This document shows, piece after piece, positions 1 through 7,751 of a DNA stretch of 64,000 nt (positions are counted from its first letter, which is position 1; every line of letters starts with the position of its first letter). The DNA lies in NCBI RefSeq assembly GCF_019679435.2, contig NZ_CP139781.1, positions 5,948,001-6,012,000 on the forward strand. Reading direction: 5' to 3'. Below the pieces are notes generated by a model. That model was given only the letters and a program-made list of their open reading frames with translations, did not search any database and had not been told where the DNA came from. Position numbers and translations under genes: made by a program. This DNA comes from Actomonas aquatica. Lineage in GTDB: Bacteria > Verrucomicrobiota > Verrucomicrobiia > Opitutales > Opitutaceae.

Positions 1-1
1 C

Positions 2-406
2 TACCTGCCGCCCGGCCGTTGGGTGAACCTCTTCTCCGGTGAGGTGCACGAAGGTGGCTGGCATCGCGGCAAGTATGACTTCCTGAACCTGCCGATCTAC
101 GTGAAGGCCGGCACGGTGCTGCCGCTCGGCGCCAGCGAAACCGACGTCGAATACGACTACGCCGAGGGCGTGGAGTTGGCGGTGTTTGGGCTGGGCGTCG
201 GTGAGCGCACCGAGACCGTCATCCCGGCGGCCGGTGATCGCGGCATGACGCGCATTTCGGTCGAGAACCAGGATGGCAATTTGCTGTTCCGTTTGGCGGG
301 CCATGTGCCGGCCAAGTGGTCGGTGCGTTTGCTGCCGAACTTGTCGGCCAAAGCGGCTCCGGCCGGGGCCAACGAGTGCAGCGTGCTGGCTCCGACGGAT
401 TGGTAA
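2..406 (+). CDS. GH31 glycosidase, C-terminal end (partial)
   Basis: The reading frame is open from the left edge and only the last 134 residues are visible. They look like the C-terminal beta domain of family GH31 (alpha-glucosidases and alpha-xylosidases): LPPGRWVNLFSGE is followed by NLPIYVKAGTVLPLG, the usual 'width of sugar cap, then pure-beta domain' signature, and then a short beta-rich tail. The catalytic Asp residues lie upstream of the window, so substrate cannot be judged. A LacI-type regulator and a GPH symporter follow, which fits a sugar-utilisation locus. The call rests on family resemblance of the tail only. Confidence 0.75.
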   Translation, partial: YLPPGRWVNLFSGEVHEGGWHRGKYDFLNLPIYVKAGTVLPLGASETDVEYDYAEGVELAVFGLGVGERTETVIPAAGDRGMTRISVENQDGNLLFRLAGHVPAKWSVRLLPNLSAKAAPAGANECSVLAPTDW

Positions 407-486
407 GCTAACCGTCTGTCAGTTTGAACCGGTGGCGCGCTTGCGCCACCGGGCGCCGCTCTTCAATGTCGGCGACTTCCCCAGCT

Positions 487-1587
487 ATGCCCCGACCCCG
501 TAAACCCAAAACTCAACGCGCCGCGACCTTGGCAGATGTCGGTCGTGCGGCCGGAGTTTCCGCCATGGCCGCTTCGGCGGTGCTCAATTCGGTTAAGACC
601 TCTTCTCGGATTTCGGAGGAGACGCGCCAACGCATTCTCGAGGCGGCGGCCAAGCTGCAATACCGGCCGAATGCAGCGGCGCGCGCGTTGCTGCACCGGC
701 GGATGAACACCATCGGCATCGCGGCGATCCTGGATGAGAACGAGCTCAACCATTACTTTCTGGCGCTGTTCAACGGGGTGCTCGCGGGGGCCACACACTT
801 TGAGCAGAACACGACGGTGTTTGCCCTGCACGACTGGAGCAATGACACGCGCCGACTGGATTCGGTGTGCGACGGTCGCATCGACGGCCTCATCATGTTT
901 GCCCCCACCTACGACGCCGCGGTGGCCAAGACGCTGCCGAAGCACACGCCCTTTGTGACCATTCACGCCAACACGCCGCTGGAGGGGACGGTCAACATCG
1001 AGAGTGACGAAGAAGCCGGCGCCAATGCGATGGTGGAGCACCTCATCGCCAAGGGCCATCGCCGGATCATGCACATCGCGGGCCCGAAAGGGTTCGTGGG
1101 CGCGGATCGCCGCGTGGCGGGTTACCGCAAGGCGCTGCGCGCGCATCACATCAAGTTTGATCCTGCGTTGCTGGTGCACTCGCAGTTTATCGATTTCCAC
1201 GGTTACCGGGCGATGAAGACCTGGTTGGAGGAAAATGCCGGTCAGCCGCTGCCGCACGCGGTGTTCTGCGCCAATGACGGTATGGCAATTGGCGCAATGC
1301 AGGCCTTGGCGGAGTCGGGCCTGCGCGTGCCCGAGGATGTCTCGGTGTGCGGCTTTGACGATACGCTCGCCTCGCGCGCGTCGGTGCCGCAGCTCACCAC
1401 GGTGCGTCAGCCGCTCGTGGAGATGGGACGCAAGGCCGCCGAGATTCTGCTCGCCCAGATCGGCACACTCAAAGACGTGCAAGTGCCGGCGTCGCCGGTG
1501 GTGATGCCGGTGGAGGTGGTGGAGCGTGCTTCGGTGGGGCGTTGCCCGGCGGGAGATCGGGTGGTGCCGGCGTTGGCGCGCGTTTAA
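487..1587 (+). CDS. LacI-family transcriptional regulator
   Basis: About 366 residues. The N-terminus has the LacI helix-turn-helix and hinge (ADVGRAAGVSAMAASAVLN, then RISEETRQRILEAAAKL and YRPNAAARAL), followed by a periplasmic-binding-protein-like effector domain ending in CGFDDTLASRASVPQLTTVRQP, which is typical of the family. The start at 487 (MPRPRKPK) is chosen because it gives the usual short basic lead into the HTH; an in-frame start at 424 would add 21 poorly conserved residues. It sits 80 bp after the GH31 gene on the same strand and ahead of a convergent sugar symporter, so a local sugar-responsive repressor or activator role is likely. The effector is unknown. Confidence 0.93.
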   Translation: MPRPRKPKTQRAATLADVGRAAGVSAMAASAVLNSVKTSSRISEETRQRILEAAAKLQYRPNAAARALLHRRMNTIGIAAILDENELNHYFLALFNGVLAGATHFEQNTTVFALHDWSNDTRRLDSVCDGRIDGLIMFAPTYDAAVAKTLPKHTPFVTIHANTPLEGTVNIESDEEAGANAMVEHLIAKGHRRIMHIAGPKGFVGADRRVAGYRKALRAHHIKFDPALLVHSQFIDFHGYRAMKTWLEENAGQPLPHAVFCANDGMAIGAMQALAESGLRVPEDVSVCGFDDTLASRASVPQLTTVRQPLVEMGRKAAEILLAQIGTLKDVQVPASPVVMPVEVVERASVGRCPAGDRVVPALARV

Positions 1588-1646
1588 GCGACTCGTGATT
1601 CGGCCGGGTGGGGTGGCGCCCTCACGTGCCCGATCTCTGGATACAG

Positions 1647-1686
1647 AAAACCCGCTGCCCGGCCCGAAAGCCGAGTCAGCGGGGTT
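1647..1686 (-). terminator. Rho-independent terminator of the GPH symporter gene
   Basis: On the minus strand, a GC-rich stem (arms at 1677-1686 and 1649-1657, one bulged base) is followed directly by a T-run continuing to about 1647. It begins about 13 bases past the stop of the minus-strand symporter gene. The plus strand lacks a comparable T-run, so it most likely serves only the minus-strand gene. Confidence 0.6.
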
Positions 1687-1698
1687 GGGTTATCTGAC

Positions 1699-3135
1699 TC
1701 AAACAGTGCCGCGGCGCGACTCGAGTTCACCACGGATCTCGGCCATGCGGCTGGGCGTGAGCGGAAAGCGGTAGAGGGCGACCAGAGCGATCACCAAGCC
1801 GACGATCGGAATCGCGGCGAGGTAGAAGCGGATGTTGAAGATCGTCTGGGCGGATTGCTCGGCCAACTCGGAGTTGAAGCCGGTGGCTTGGAGAATCATG
1901 CCGGACGCGCCGATGCCGGCGGCCATGCCGACCTTGAGGATCCAGGAGCGGCAAGCGGCAAAGGCACCCTCGCGGCGCTTGCCGGTCTCGAGTTCATCGG
2001 CGTCGAGCACGTCGGCCATCATGGAACCGTCGAGCATGTTGAAGCCGGCGCCGGTGAAAGCGATGAGGCCCGTGGCGAACATCTGCAGCCAGACGACTTC
2101 GGGGGTGTAGAGCCACCAGGTCGCGGCGAAGACCGCGATGGCGGCAAACTGAACGGTCTTCATCGCACCGCGTTTACCAACCTTGCGCGAAACCCAGCTG
2201 AAGAAGGGCACGCCGGAGAGGCCCATCACCATGCCCATGAGGCCCATGTAGGCGTTCCATTGGGATCCGAGTGACTGGTCGCCGCTGCACACGTAATAGA
2301 CGGTGCAATGGAAGCCGAGGGTGCCGACCATCGAGGTGCCCATGCCGTAGGCGAAGGCCATGGCGAGGATGGCGCGGAAGGGTTTGCACTTGATCGTCTG
2401 CCAAATGGTTTCGGCGACTTTGGTCTTCTCCTGGTGCTGGGCGACGACGCCTTCGTAGTAGCGCTCGCGGGTGGTTTTGAAGATCACCACACCCACTATC
2501 ATCATGATGAGGCCGAGGCCAGCGGTGTAGATCTGGGCCCCGCGCAGGTAGTCGACGCGGCCCGTGTCGGCGTCGGTCCAAATGGACCACGTGACAAACG
2601 CCGAGGCGAAGAACATGAAGACCTCCGGGCCTTTTTGGATAGCGCCGCGAATCGCGAAGATCTGGGTCCGCTCGTGGTAGTCTGGCGTCATTTCGTAGCC
2701 CAGGCTGTTGTAGGGCATCATGACGCAGCTCACGATCGTGATGTAGACGGCGGAGGAGCCGACCATCCACCAGAAGTATTGCATTTCGCTCCAGTCCTGC
2801 GGGACGGCGAAGAGCAAGGGCAGGCCGATACCGGCCAGGATACTGCCCACCAAAATGAAAGGCCGACGGCGTCCCCAGCGCGTGCGCACATTGTCGGACC
2901 ACCAGCCGAAGAACGGGTCGGAAACGGCGTCGAAGAGGCGGTTCAACATGAGGGCGATGCCGATCAAACTGGACGAGACGTGCAGGTAGAAACCGAAGAC
3001 GGTCCAGACCATGCCGACGTAGAGCCAGTTGCCCCACATATCGATCACTGCCCCCAAACCGTAGGCGACTTTTTCGGAAACAGGGACGCGCTTGTGGGCT
3101 GGGTCCAGGGGGGGAGGAATCAAGGGGTTTTCCAT
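1699..3135 (-). CDS. GPH-type (MelB-like) sugar:cation symporter, MFS
   Basis: 478 residues with about 12 hydrophobic segments. Near the N-terminus it has the glycoside-pentoside-hexuronide signature: YGLGAVIDMWGNW, then NRLFDAVSDPFFGWWSD and RWGRRRPFI. This family imports oligosaccharides, glycosides or uronides with Na+ or H+ across the inner membrane. A mid-protein stretch, NMLDGSMMADVLDADELETG, resembles the conserved cytosolic loop of the family. The neighbours (GH31 end, LacI regulator, GH43-like protein) support import of the products of extracellular glycan cleavage. The exact sugar cannot be read from sequence. A 14-base element repeated at 3295 lies four bases upstream of its start codon. 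Confidence 0.9.
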   Translation of the reverse strand: MENPLIPPPLDPAHKRVPVSEKVAYGLGAVIDMWGNWLYVGMVWTVFGFYLHVSSSLIGIALMLNRLFDAVSDPFFGWWSDNVRTRWGRRRPFILVGSILAGIGLPLLFAVPQDWSEMQYFWWMVGSSAVYITIVSCVMMPYNSLGYEMTPDYHERTQIFAIRGAIQKGPEVFMFFASAFVTWSIWTDADTGRVDYLRGAQIYTAGLGLIMMIVGVVIFKTTRERYYEGVVAQHQEKTKVAETIWQTIKCKPFRAILAMAFAYGMGTSMVGTLGFHCTVYYVCSGDQSLGSQWNAYMGLMGMVMGLSGVPFFSWVSRKVGKRGAMKTVQFAAIAVFAATWWLYTPEVVWLQMFATGLIAFTGAGFNMLDGSMMADVLDADELETGKRREGAFAACRSWILKVGMAAGIGASGMILQATGFNSELAEQSAQTIFNIRFYLAAIPIVGLVIALVALYRFPLTPSRMAEIRGELESRRGTV

Positions 3136-3138
3136 GGA

Positions 3139-3308
3139 TGTAGCGTTAAATCAGTCGAATTGGAGGGTGGTGGTCAATGGGGGAAGCGTCGGGGCCAGAA
3201 AATGCATCGCATCCGCGATAAAGTGCGGAGGGCGGGAGAAATTTGTGACCACCTCGGGAAGGGGATCTTGCGGCTCAGGGGTTATCAGTGATGGTGTAGC
3301 GTTAAATC
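3139..3308. promoter_or_regulatory. Divergent promoter region with duplicated 14-base element
   Basis: The spacer between the symporter (minus, start 3135) and the secreted-protein gene (plus, start 3326) contains an identical 14-base sequence twice in the same orientation: TGTAGCGTTAAATC at 3139-3152 and 3295-3308. Its core, TAGCGTTA, is one base off the CG-centred palindrome TAACGTTA, which resembles operators used by LacI-type regulators. Each copy is close to one of the two start codons. A LacI gene ends 1.5 kb away, so regulation of both divergent genes by it is a reasonable inference and is not shown by the sequence. Confidence 0.4.
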
Positions 3309-3325
3309 CTCTGCCCCCCGTTACC

Positions 3326-4582
3326 ATGCCCCATACCCGACTTTCCCGCCTCTGGTGGATGCTTGTGAGCGCGCCGATGTTGTTCGGTGCCGAGCCCACC
3401 GCGACCAAGGTAATCGATTCGCGACCGGCGCCGGCGCCGCGTTCGCATGTGCTGTTTCTCGGCGCGGACCTGAAGGTAAAGGACGGCGAGACCTGGTATG
3501 ACATCGATGGGGTGGAGAAGGGGTGGTTTGTCTCTGCGTCGACCGGCGAGCTGCCGGTGCGTATCCCGATGAACCGTCCGGGGTTTGAGTTCAGTTTCGA
3601 TCGGAATCTGAAACTAACAGCGAAGCAGGTCTCGGTTTCGAACCTAAAGATGGAGCCGACTTTCACGCCGGCGCGCGACCCGTCGCGGCGTTGGTTGGAG
3701 AGTCAGAGTCTGGCGATCAGCAGCGCCGGCGATTTGGTCAACGCGGCCTCGCGAGAATTGCGGTCTACGATCGTGGCGGCCGAACAGCGGGAAGCCATGT
3801 TGAACAGCCCCAACACTCCGGCGGAGGTAAAGATGGCGATCCTGCAGCAACCCGCCCCGGATGTGGATGGCGCCATGGGGGACTTCCAAGACGCCAACTT
3901 CGGCTCGCAGAGCGAGCAGTATGACCCGGGATTCTACGCGCGGCGACAGAGTGAAGCGCGGAGCAAGCGCAAGGATAGTGACGGACACGATGCGCTGGAG
4001 TTGGAGGCCGAGGTCCGGGTGAACGTGCCGATGGAGCACCCTTACGCGGTCGTGTTTGTGGAGTTTTCCCTGCCGGACGACCTGATGCGCTATCGTCGCG
4101 TGTTTGCCGAGCCGTTGCCGCCGCTCAAACCGGGCAAAGCGACCAAGGTATCATGGGTGAAGGGCGGTTTCCCGGTCGGTTATGAGTTGGGGCCGGTGCA
4201 GCTGCATTTCTTTGATGGAGCCGAGGAGATCGCGACCGACGATGCGGAACGACGCACGCCCGTTACGGCGGAGGAAGGGTTTCAATTTGCGGTGCTGGAC
4301 CACGTGTCGCGGGCGCGGGATGCCAAGGTGGATGAACCGGCGGCGTTGATCGAAGAGTTGGTCACGTCTGACCTGCGGTCGCAGTGGGCTTCGCAAGGCC
4401 GGGCGTGCGTGGTGCGCGTGGGCAGTGACGGGTTGCCGGAGGCGGCGTATGCGGCGGCCGACGTGACGACCGCGATCGACGACGTGGCCCTGCAGGCGCT
4501 GGTGGCGAACCTGCGTTTCCGCCCCGCGGTGGAGAACGGCGAGGCGATCGCAGGCCAAGTGAAGCTCGGCGAGCGGCTTTAG
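3326..4582 (+). CDS. Secreted protein with TonB-C-like C-terminus
   Basis: 418 residues counted from the ATG at 3326, which gives a clean signal peptide (MPHTRLSRLWWMLVSAPMLFGA). I do not recognise the main body, which is acidic and probably beta-rich. The last 60 residues (CVVRVGSDGLPEAA, DDVALQALVANLRFRPAVENG) match the pattern of the TonB C-terminal domain: strand, 'G.v..a.', helix with ALxAL, 'rFrPA..nG'. No proline-rich spacer or cytoplasmic anchor like that of true TonB is present, so it is not an ordinary energy transducer. It is divergent from the sugar symporter and convergent with the GH43-like gene. Earlier in-frame starts exist upstream but would destroy the signal peptide. Confidence 0.75.
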   Translation: MPHTRLSRLWWMLVSAPMLFGAEPTATKVIDSRPAPAPRSHVLFLGADLKVKDGETWYDIDGVEKGWFVSASTGELPVRIPMNRPGFEFSFDRNLKLTAKQVSVSNLKMEPTFTPARDPSRRWLESQSLAISSAGDLVNAASRELRSTIVAAEQREAMLNSPNTPAEVKMAILQQPAPDVDGAMGDFQDANFGSQSEQYDPGFYARRQSEARSKRKDSDGHDALELEAEVRVNVPMEHPYAVVFVEFSLPDDLMRYRRVFAEPLPPLKPGKATKVSWVKGGFPVGYELGPVQLHFFDGAEEIATDDAERRTPVTAEEGFQFAVLDHVSRARDAKVDEPAALIEELVTSDLRSQWASQGRACVVRVGSDGLPEAAYAAADVTTAIDDVALQALVANLRFRPAVENGEAIAGQVKLGERL

Positions 4583-4596
4583 CGCCGCCCCACGTA

Positions 4597-4629
4597 GCTG
4601 CGCTTGAGCCGGAGGTGAAAGCGTGGCCG
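4597..4629 (+). repeat. 33-base dispersed repeat, copy 1
   Basis: A 33-base sequence, present again at 46894-46926 with a single mismatch, lies between two convergent genes just after the stop at 4582. Both copies sit in the same type of place (between convergent 3' ends) and in the same orientation. The termini resemble the hairpin at 29904-29968. It is probably a REP-like intergenic element. Confidence 0.6.
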
Positions 4630-4661
4630 TCGGATGCGCGGCTACAAGGTGGTGGCGCCAC

Positions 4662-6962
4662 TCAGAGCGCGAGGTCCAGAACGGCGAGGGGAGACGGCGC
4701 GGAGGCGATGGCGTGCTCGTCGTTGCCGTCGCGTTGATGGAGCGCTTGAGCGAGGATGGAGAGGGTGCCGTGTTGGGAGGCCGCGATCGCATCGGCGGTG
4801 GGTTCCCAGGCGCCCAGATCCTGAGTTGAGAGCAGGCTCGTCTGCCAGGCTGGCGGGGTAGCAGTGATATCGGTTGTGGCAATAACGATCGGTGCGCGGC
4901 CAAGGGCGTCGTGGCGAAAGGCGACGCTCACCCGCGAGGCGTCGGCCACCAGGGCGGCGCGGGAAAACAGCGGGCGTTTGGTTCCCTGTCCAGCAAGGGT
5001 AAAGGACTGAGTGTTTTGGGTGAGTTGATGCCGGGTCCATTGCCCCTGGGCGTGGCGCAGGAGGAAGTATTGTGGGGCGGAGTCGGGTAGGGGGCTCCAA
5101 TAGTTGGCGACCAGCGGGTTGCCGGCGTCGTCGGCGGCAACGAGCGGCGGGTTCATGAGGTTGGAGCCGGGAGGGATGCGCTGGATGGTGGCTGGCGTGG
5201 CAACGTTGAAGGGAAGCGCGAGAGCGCGCCCGTCGGCATCCGTCCAGGTGAGTCCGCCGTCGACGGAGCGGGCGTAAGCGAGGTCGTGGTTGGTCGCGAC
5301 GTCGGGAGTCTCACGCCACGTCCAAGCCAGGTGCAGCGCCCCATGGCGATCGGTGAAGAAACTGGGGTAGGCGCTGCGTTGGTTTTCGCCGTCGAGGAGG
5401 TTGTCGTGCAGGCGGGTCCATTCACCGGAGGCTGGGGACCAGCGGTTGAGCACAAATGAGCCGCGGCCGGAGCCGCCATCGCGGTGGGTGAAGAGGAGAT
5501 CACCATTGGGCAGCGTGAGGAACTGGGGATAGGTGACGGACGCTTCATTTGCGCCAATCATGGATGCGGGCGCCGGGAAGGTGATGGCCGCGGTCAGGGC
5601 TCCGCCGGGAGCGGTGTGGCTGTATTGCAGCGGAATGTTGTGATGGCCCCACGCGAGGTGGAGCGCGCCCGCGCCGTCGAGCCCCAGCGCAATGGAGTTG
5701 TGGGCGTTGGCGACGGCGGCGTGAAAGGCGGTCGGGTGGAGCGTCCACTCGGTCGTGCCGAGGGCTCGGCGGGCGATCACGAGCTCACCGTCGGCCCGGT
5801 AGAAGCCGACAAACTGATGGGTGTCGTTGCTGACGAGGGACTGGTTGAAGCCCGGCGGCGTGTTGACACTGCTACCGGCGAAGGCGGCGGGACTTACCAG
5901 GGTGCGGTTGGGCGTGGTGGAGGCCAGCGGCTGGGGCGGAATCAGATCGATGAAGGTCGGCGCGTCGCGATCGCAGGTGAGCCAACCGTCGTCGGTGAGC
6001 TCGAGTTCGGTGACTTGGATGGAGCTGCGCCGGCGGTCGAGTTCGTTGCCATCGTCGGGCGTGATGGTGCCGGCGCGGCCGGGGTGAGTGAAGTAGAAGA
6101 GGTAGGCGCGATCGCCGCTCACCACGACACCCGGGTGGCCGCCGTTAACGCCGTCGTCGAGGCCCTTGCCGGGCACGTTGAGGAGGTTGCTGTCCTGCGC
6201 TTCCCAGTGGAGGAGATCGTCGGAGCGGTAGACGCCGAGGCCGCGCCAGAGGTCGACGAGCATCCACCAGCTGTCGCGCCAGCGGAAAATATAGGGCCCT
6301 TCGCCAGGACGCTCGCCGACGCCGGAGGCTTTGCCTTGATCGGTCCAGTGGTAGAGGTCGGGACTGTCGGCGTAGTAGATCGATTTGCCGTCGCGTTCGT
6401 TGTTATACCACATGCGCCAGGTGCCGTTGGGCAGGCGGGCAACGCCAGCGTCGATGACTCGGTCGGAGGTAAGTTCGAGGGCGGACTGATAGTCCCAATG
6501 CAACAGGTCGTCACTGGTGAGGTGGACGATGCGACGCGGGTGGCGCCAATCCTCAAAGACGCCCGGCACGACGGTGAGATACATGTGGTGCGTGCCGTCA
6601 GGGCCGGTGAGCACGTCCGGGGCCCAGTGGGTGGGCTCTTCGCCACCGATCTCGACGGGGAGATCGATCTGAGCGTCACCGACGCGCTGCCAGGTGATCC
6701 CGCGGTCGGCCGATTCGGCGATGCTCACGCGAGTGCCGTGCACCCAGGCGACGCCGGAGAGTTCGGGGACGTTGGCGCGACGGTTGGTGTAGAACATCCA
6801 CCAGGTTTCGGTGCTGGGATTCCAAACGACAACCGGGTCGGCCGCGCCGTCGAATACGGGATCGCGATAGAGAGGCTGAGGGGCGGCGACCGGGGCGGCG
6901 GCGGGTAGGAGAGTCGGGAGGGTGAGCAGTGCCAGCAGGCAGGAGGTGAGGAGTAATCGCAT
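4662..6962 (-). CDS. GH43-like five-bladed propeller fused to BNR_4 repeat domain, secreted
   Basis: 766 residues from the ATG at 6962, which opens a signal peptide (MRLLLTSCLLALLTLPTLLPA); in-frame sequence further upstream is not coding-like. Residues about 35-350 resemble clan GH-F/GH43-type propellers, with the three acidic positions plausibly present: D42 in GAADPVVVW, D171 in VIDAGVARL and E221 in GEGPYIF. Residues about 390-766 look like a BNR_4-type propeller (NTPPGFNQSL, DTHQFVGFYR, AHNSIALGLDGAGALHLAWGH, repeated 'HLAWTW' blades), a domain found in polysaccharide lyases and sialidase-like proteins. It is predicted to be an extracytoplasmic enzyme acting on a branched polysaccharide. 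The substrate is unknown, and either half could be non-catalytic. Confidence 0.75.
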   Translation of the reverse strand: MRLLLTSCLLALLTLPTLLPAAAPVAAPQPLYRDPVFDGAADPVVVWNPSTETWWMFYTNRRANVPELSGVAWVHGTRVSIAESADRGITWQRVGDAQIDLPVEIGGEEPTHWAPDVLTGPDGTHHMYLTVVPGVFEDWRHPRRIVHLTSDDLLHWDYQSALELTSDRVIDAGVARLPNGTWRMWYNNERDGKSIYYADSPDLYHWTDQGKASGVGERPGEGPYIFRWRDSWWMLVDLWRGLGVYRSDDLLHWEAQDSNLLNVPGKGLDDGVNGGHPGVVVSGDRAYLFYFTHPGRAGTITPDDGNELDRRRSSIQVTELELTDDGWLTCDRDAPTFIDLIPPQPLASTTPNRTLVSPAAFAGSSVNTPPGFNQSLVSNDTHQFVGFYRADGELVIARRALGTTEWTLHPTAFHAAVANAHNSIALGLDGAGALHLAWGHHNIPLQYSHTAPGGALTAAITFPAPASMIGANEASVTYPQFLTLPNGDLLFTHRDGGSGRGSFVLNRWSPASGEWTRLHDNLLDGENQRSAYPSFFTDRHGALHLAWTWRETPDVATNHDLAYARSVDGGLTWTDADGRALALPFNVATPATIQRIPPGSNLMNPPLVAADDAGNPLVANYWSPLPDSAPQYFLLRHAQGQWTRHQLTQNTQSFTLAGQGTKRPLFSRAALVADASRVSVAFRHDALGRAPIVIATTDITATPPAWQTSLLSTQDLGAWEPTADAIAASQHGTLSILAQALHQRDGNDEHAIASAPSPLAVLDLAL

Positions 6963-7125
6963 GGATTGGGATGGGGATGAGTGGGGGCGACTGGGCTCCC
7001 GGACGGGGAACGAGAGGCCGCGAGGGGAGTCGCAGGGCGAGGAAGCAGGGAAACCGTGGCTGAAGCGGCCGCAACGATGAGCGATTCGTTCAGTTTGAAA
7101 GGTCGGGCGGCCGAAACCGGACAAT

Positions 7126-7155
7126 AAAAAACCCGCGACCGAAGTCGCGGGTTTG
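7126..7155 (-). terminator. Strong terminator of the exbB-tonB operon
   Basis: Minus-strand reading gives a perfect 9-bp GC stem (arms 7144-7152 and 7131-7139) with a four-base loop, then six T residues. It begins about 37 bases after the stop of the last coiled-coil gene. Confidence 0.88.
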
Positions 7156-7188
7156 AGAGGGGAGAACGTTTATGTGAAACGTTTGGCT

Positions 7189-7722
7189 TTAGCGGCTGGG
7201 CTGAGCAGCGAGTTCCGGCATCTCAGTGAGGGTGCTTTCCTCGGCACGCTTGGTGACCATGGCGGTCATGCGCTGGATCTCGAGCTCGGCATTGCGCTTG
7301 GCGATGCGGGCGAGCTCCACCTTCTTGGCGAGATCGAAGGCTTCACCGGCTTGAGCGTCGCGCTCGTTGCGGGTAGCGCGGAGCTTGAGTTCGAGTTCGG
7401 CAGCCTGCTCGGCGAGTTTGTCGGCTTCGGCATTGGCCTCGGCAGTGGCCTCGGCGATTTCAATACCACGAGCTTCCCAGTCGGCGCGCTTCTTGGCTTC
7501 CTTGGCGGCCTCGTCGGCTTCGCGCTCGGCGGTGCGGCGCTCGGCGTCTTCCTTGGCTTGGCGTTCGGCTTCGGCCTTGATGGCGGCTTCTTCGGCAGCC
7601 TTGGCGTCGAGTTCGGCCTGCTCCTGCTGCTCCACGAGTTCGATGTCGTGGGCGGCCTTCTTGTAGATGAAGCCGAATCCCACCATGAGGAGAATAGGAA
7701 CGATGATGTAGGACTTATTCAT
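7189..7722 (-). CDS. Membrane-anchored coiled-coil protein (paralogue 2)
   Basis: 177 residues. A single N-terminal membrane segment (MNKSYIIVPILLMVGFGFIY) is followed by about 130 residues of uninterrupted Ala/Glu/Lys/Arg-rich sequence with heptad character, and a short tail ending LTEMPELAAQPSR. It is a clear paralogue of the gene just upstream (7752-8288): both start MNK-Y-I-VP-LL---GF. It is the last gene of the ExbB/ExbD/TonB operon, 29 bases after its paralogue and just before the terminator. I know of no named function. With a short basic N-terminus and one anchor, the coil most likely lies in the periplasm, but orientation is inference. Confidence 0.85.
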   Translation of the reverse strand: MNKSYIIVPILLMVGFGFIYKKAAHDIELVEQQEQAELDAKAAEEAAIKAEAERQAKEDAERRTAEREADEAAKEAKKRADWEARGIEIAEATAEANAEADKLAEQAAELELKLRATRNERDAQAGEAFDLAKKVELARIAKRNAELEIQRMTAMVTKRAEESTLTEMPELAAQPSR

Positions 7723-7751
7723 TTTTCTAAGTTTCCTAGGGTGGTTGCGAG

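Noticed and set aside
5484..6908. A 474-residue plus-strand open frame inside the GH43/BNR_4 gene
   Set aside because: Composition is Gly/Val/Glu-rich without motifs, while the minus frame encodes recognisable propeller blades.
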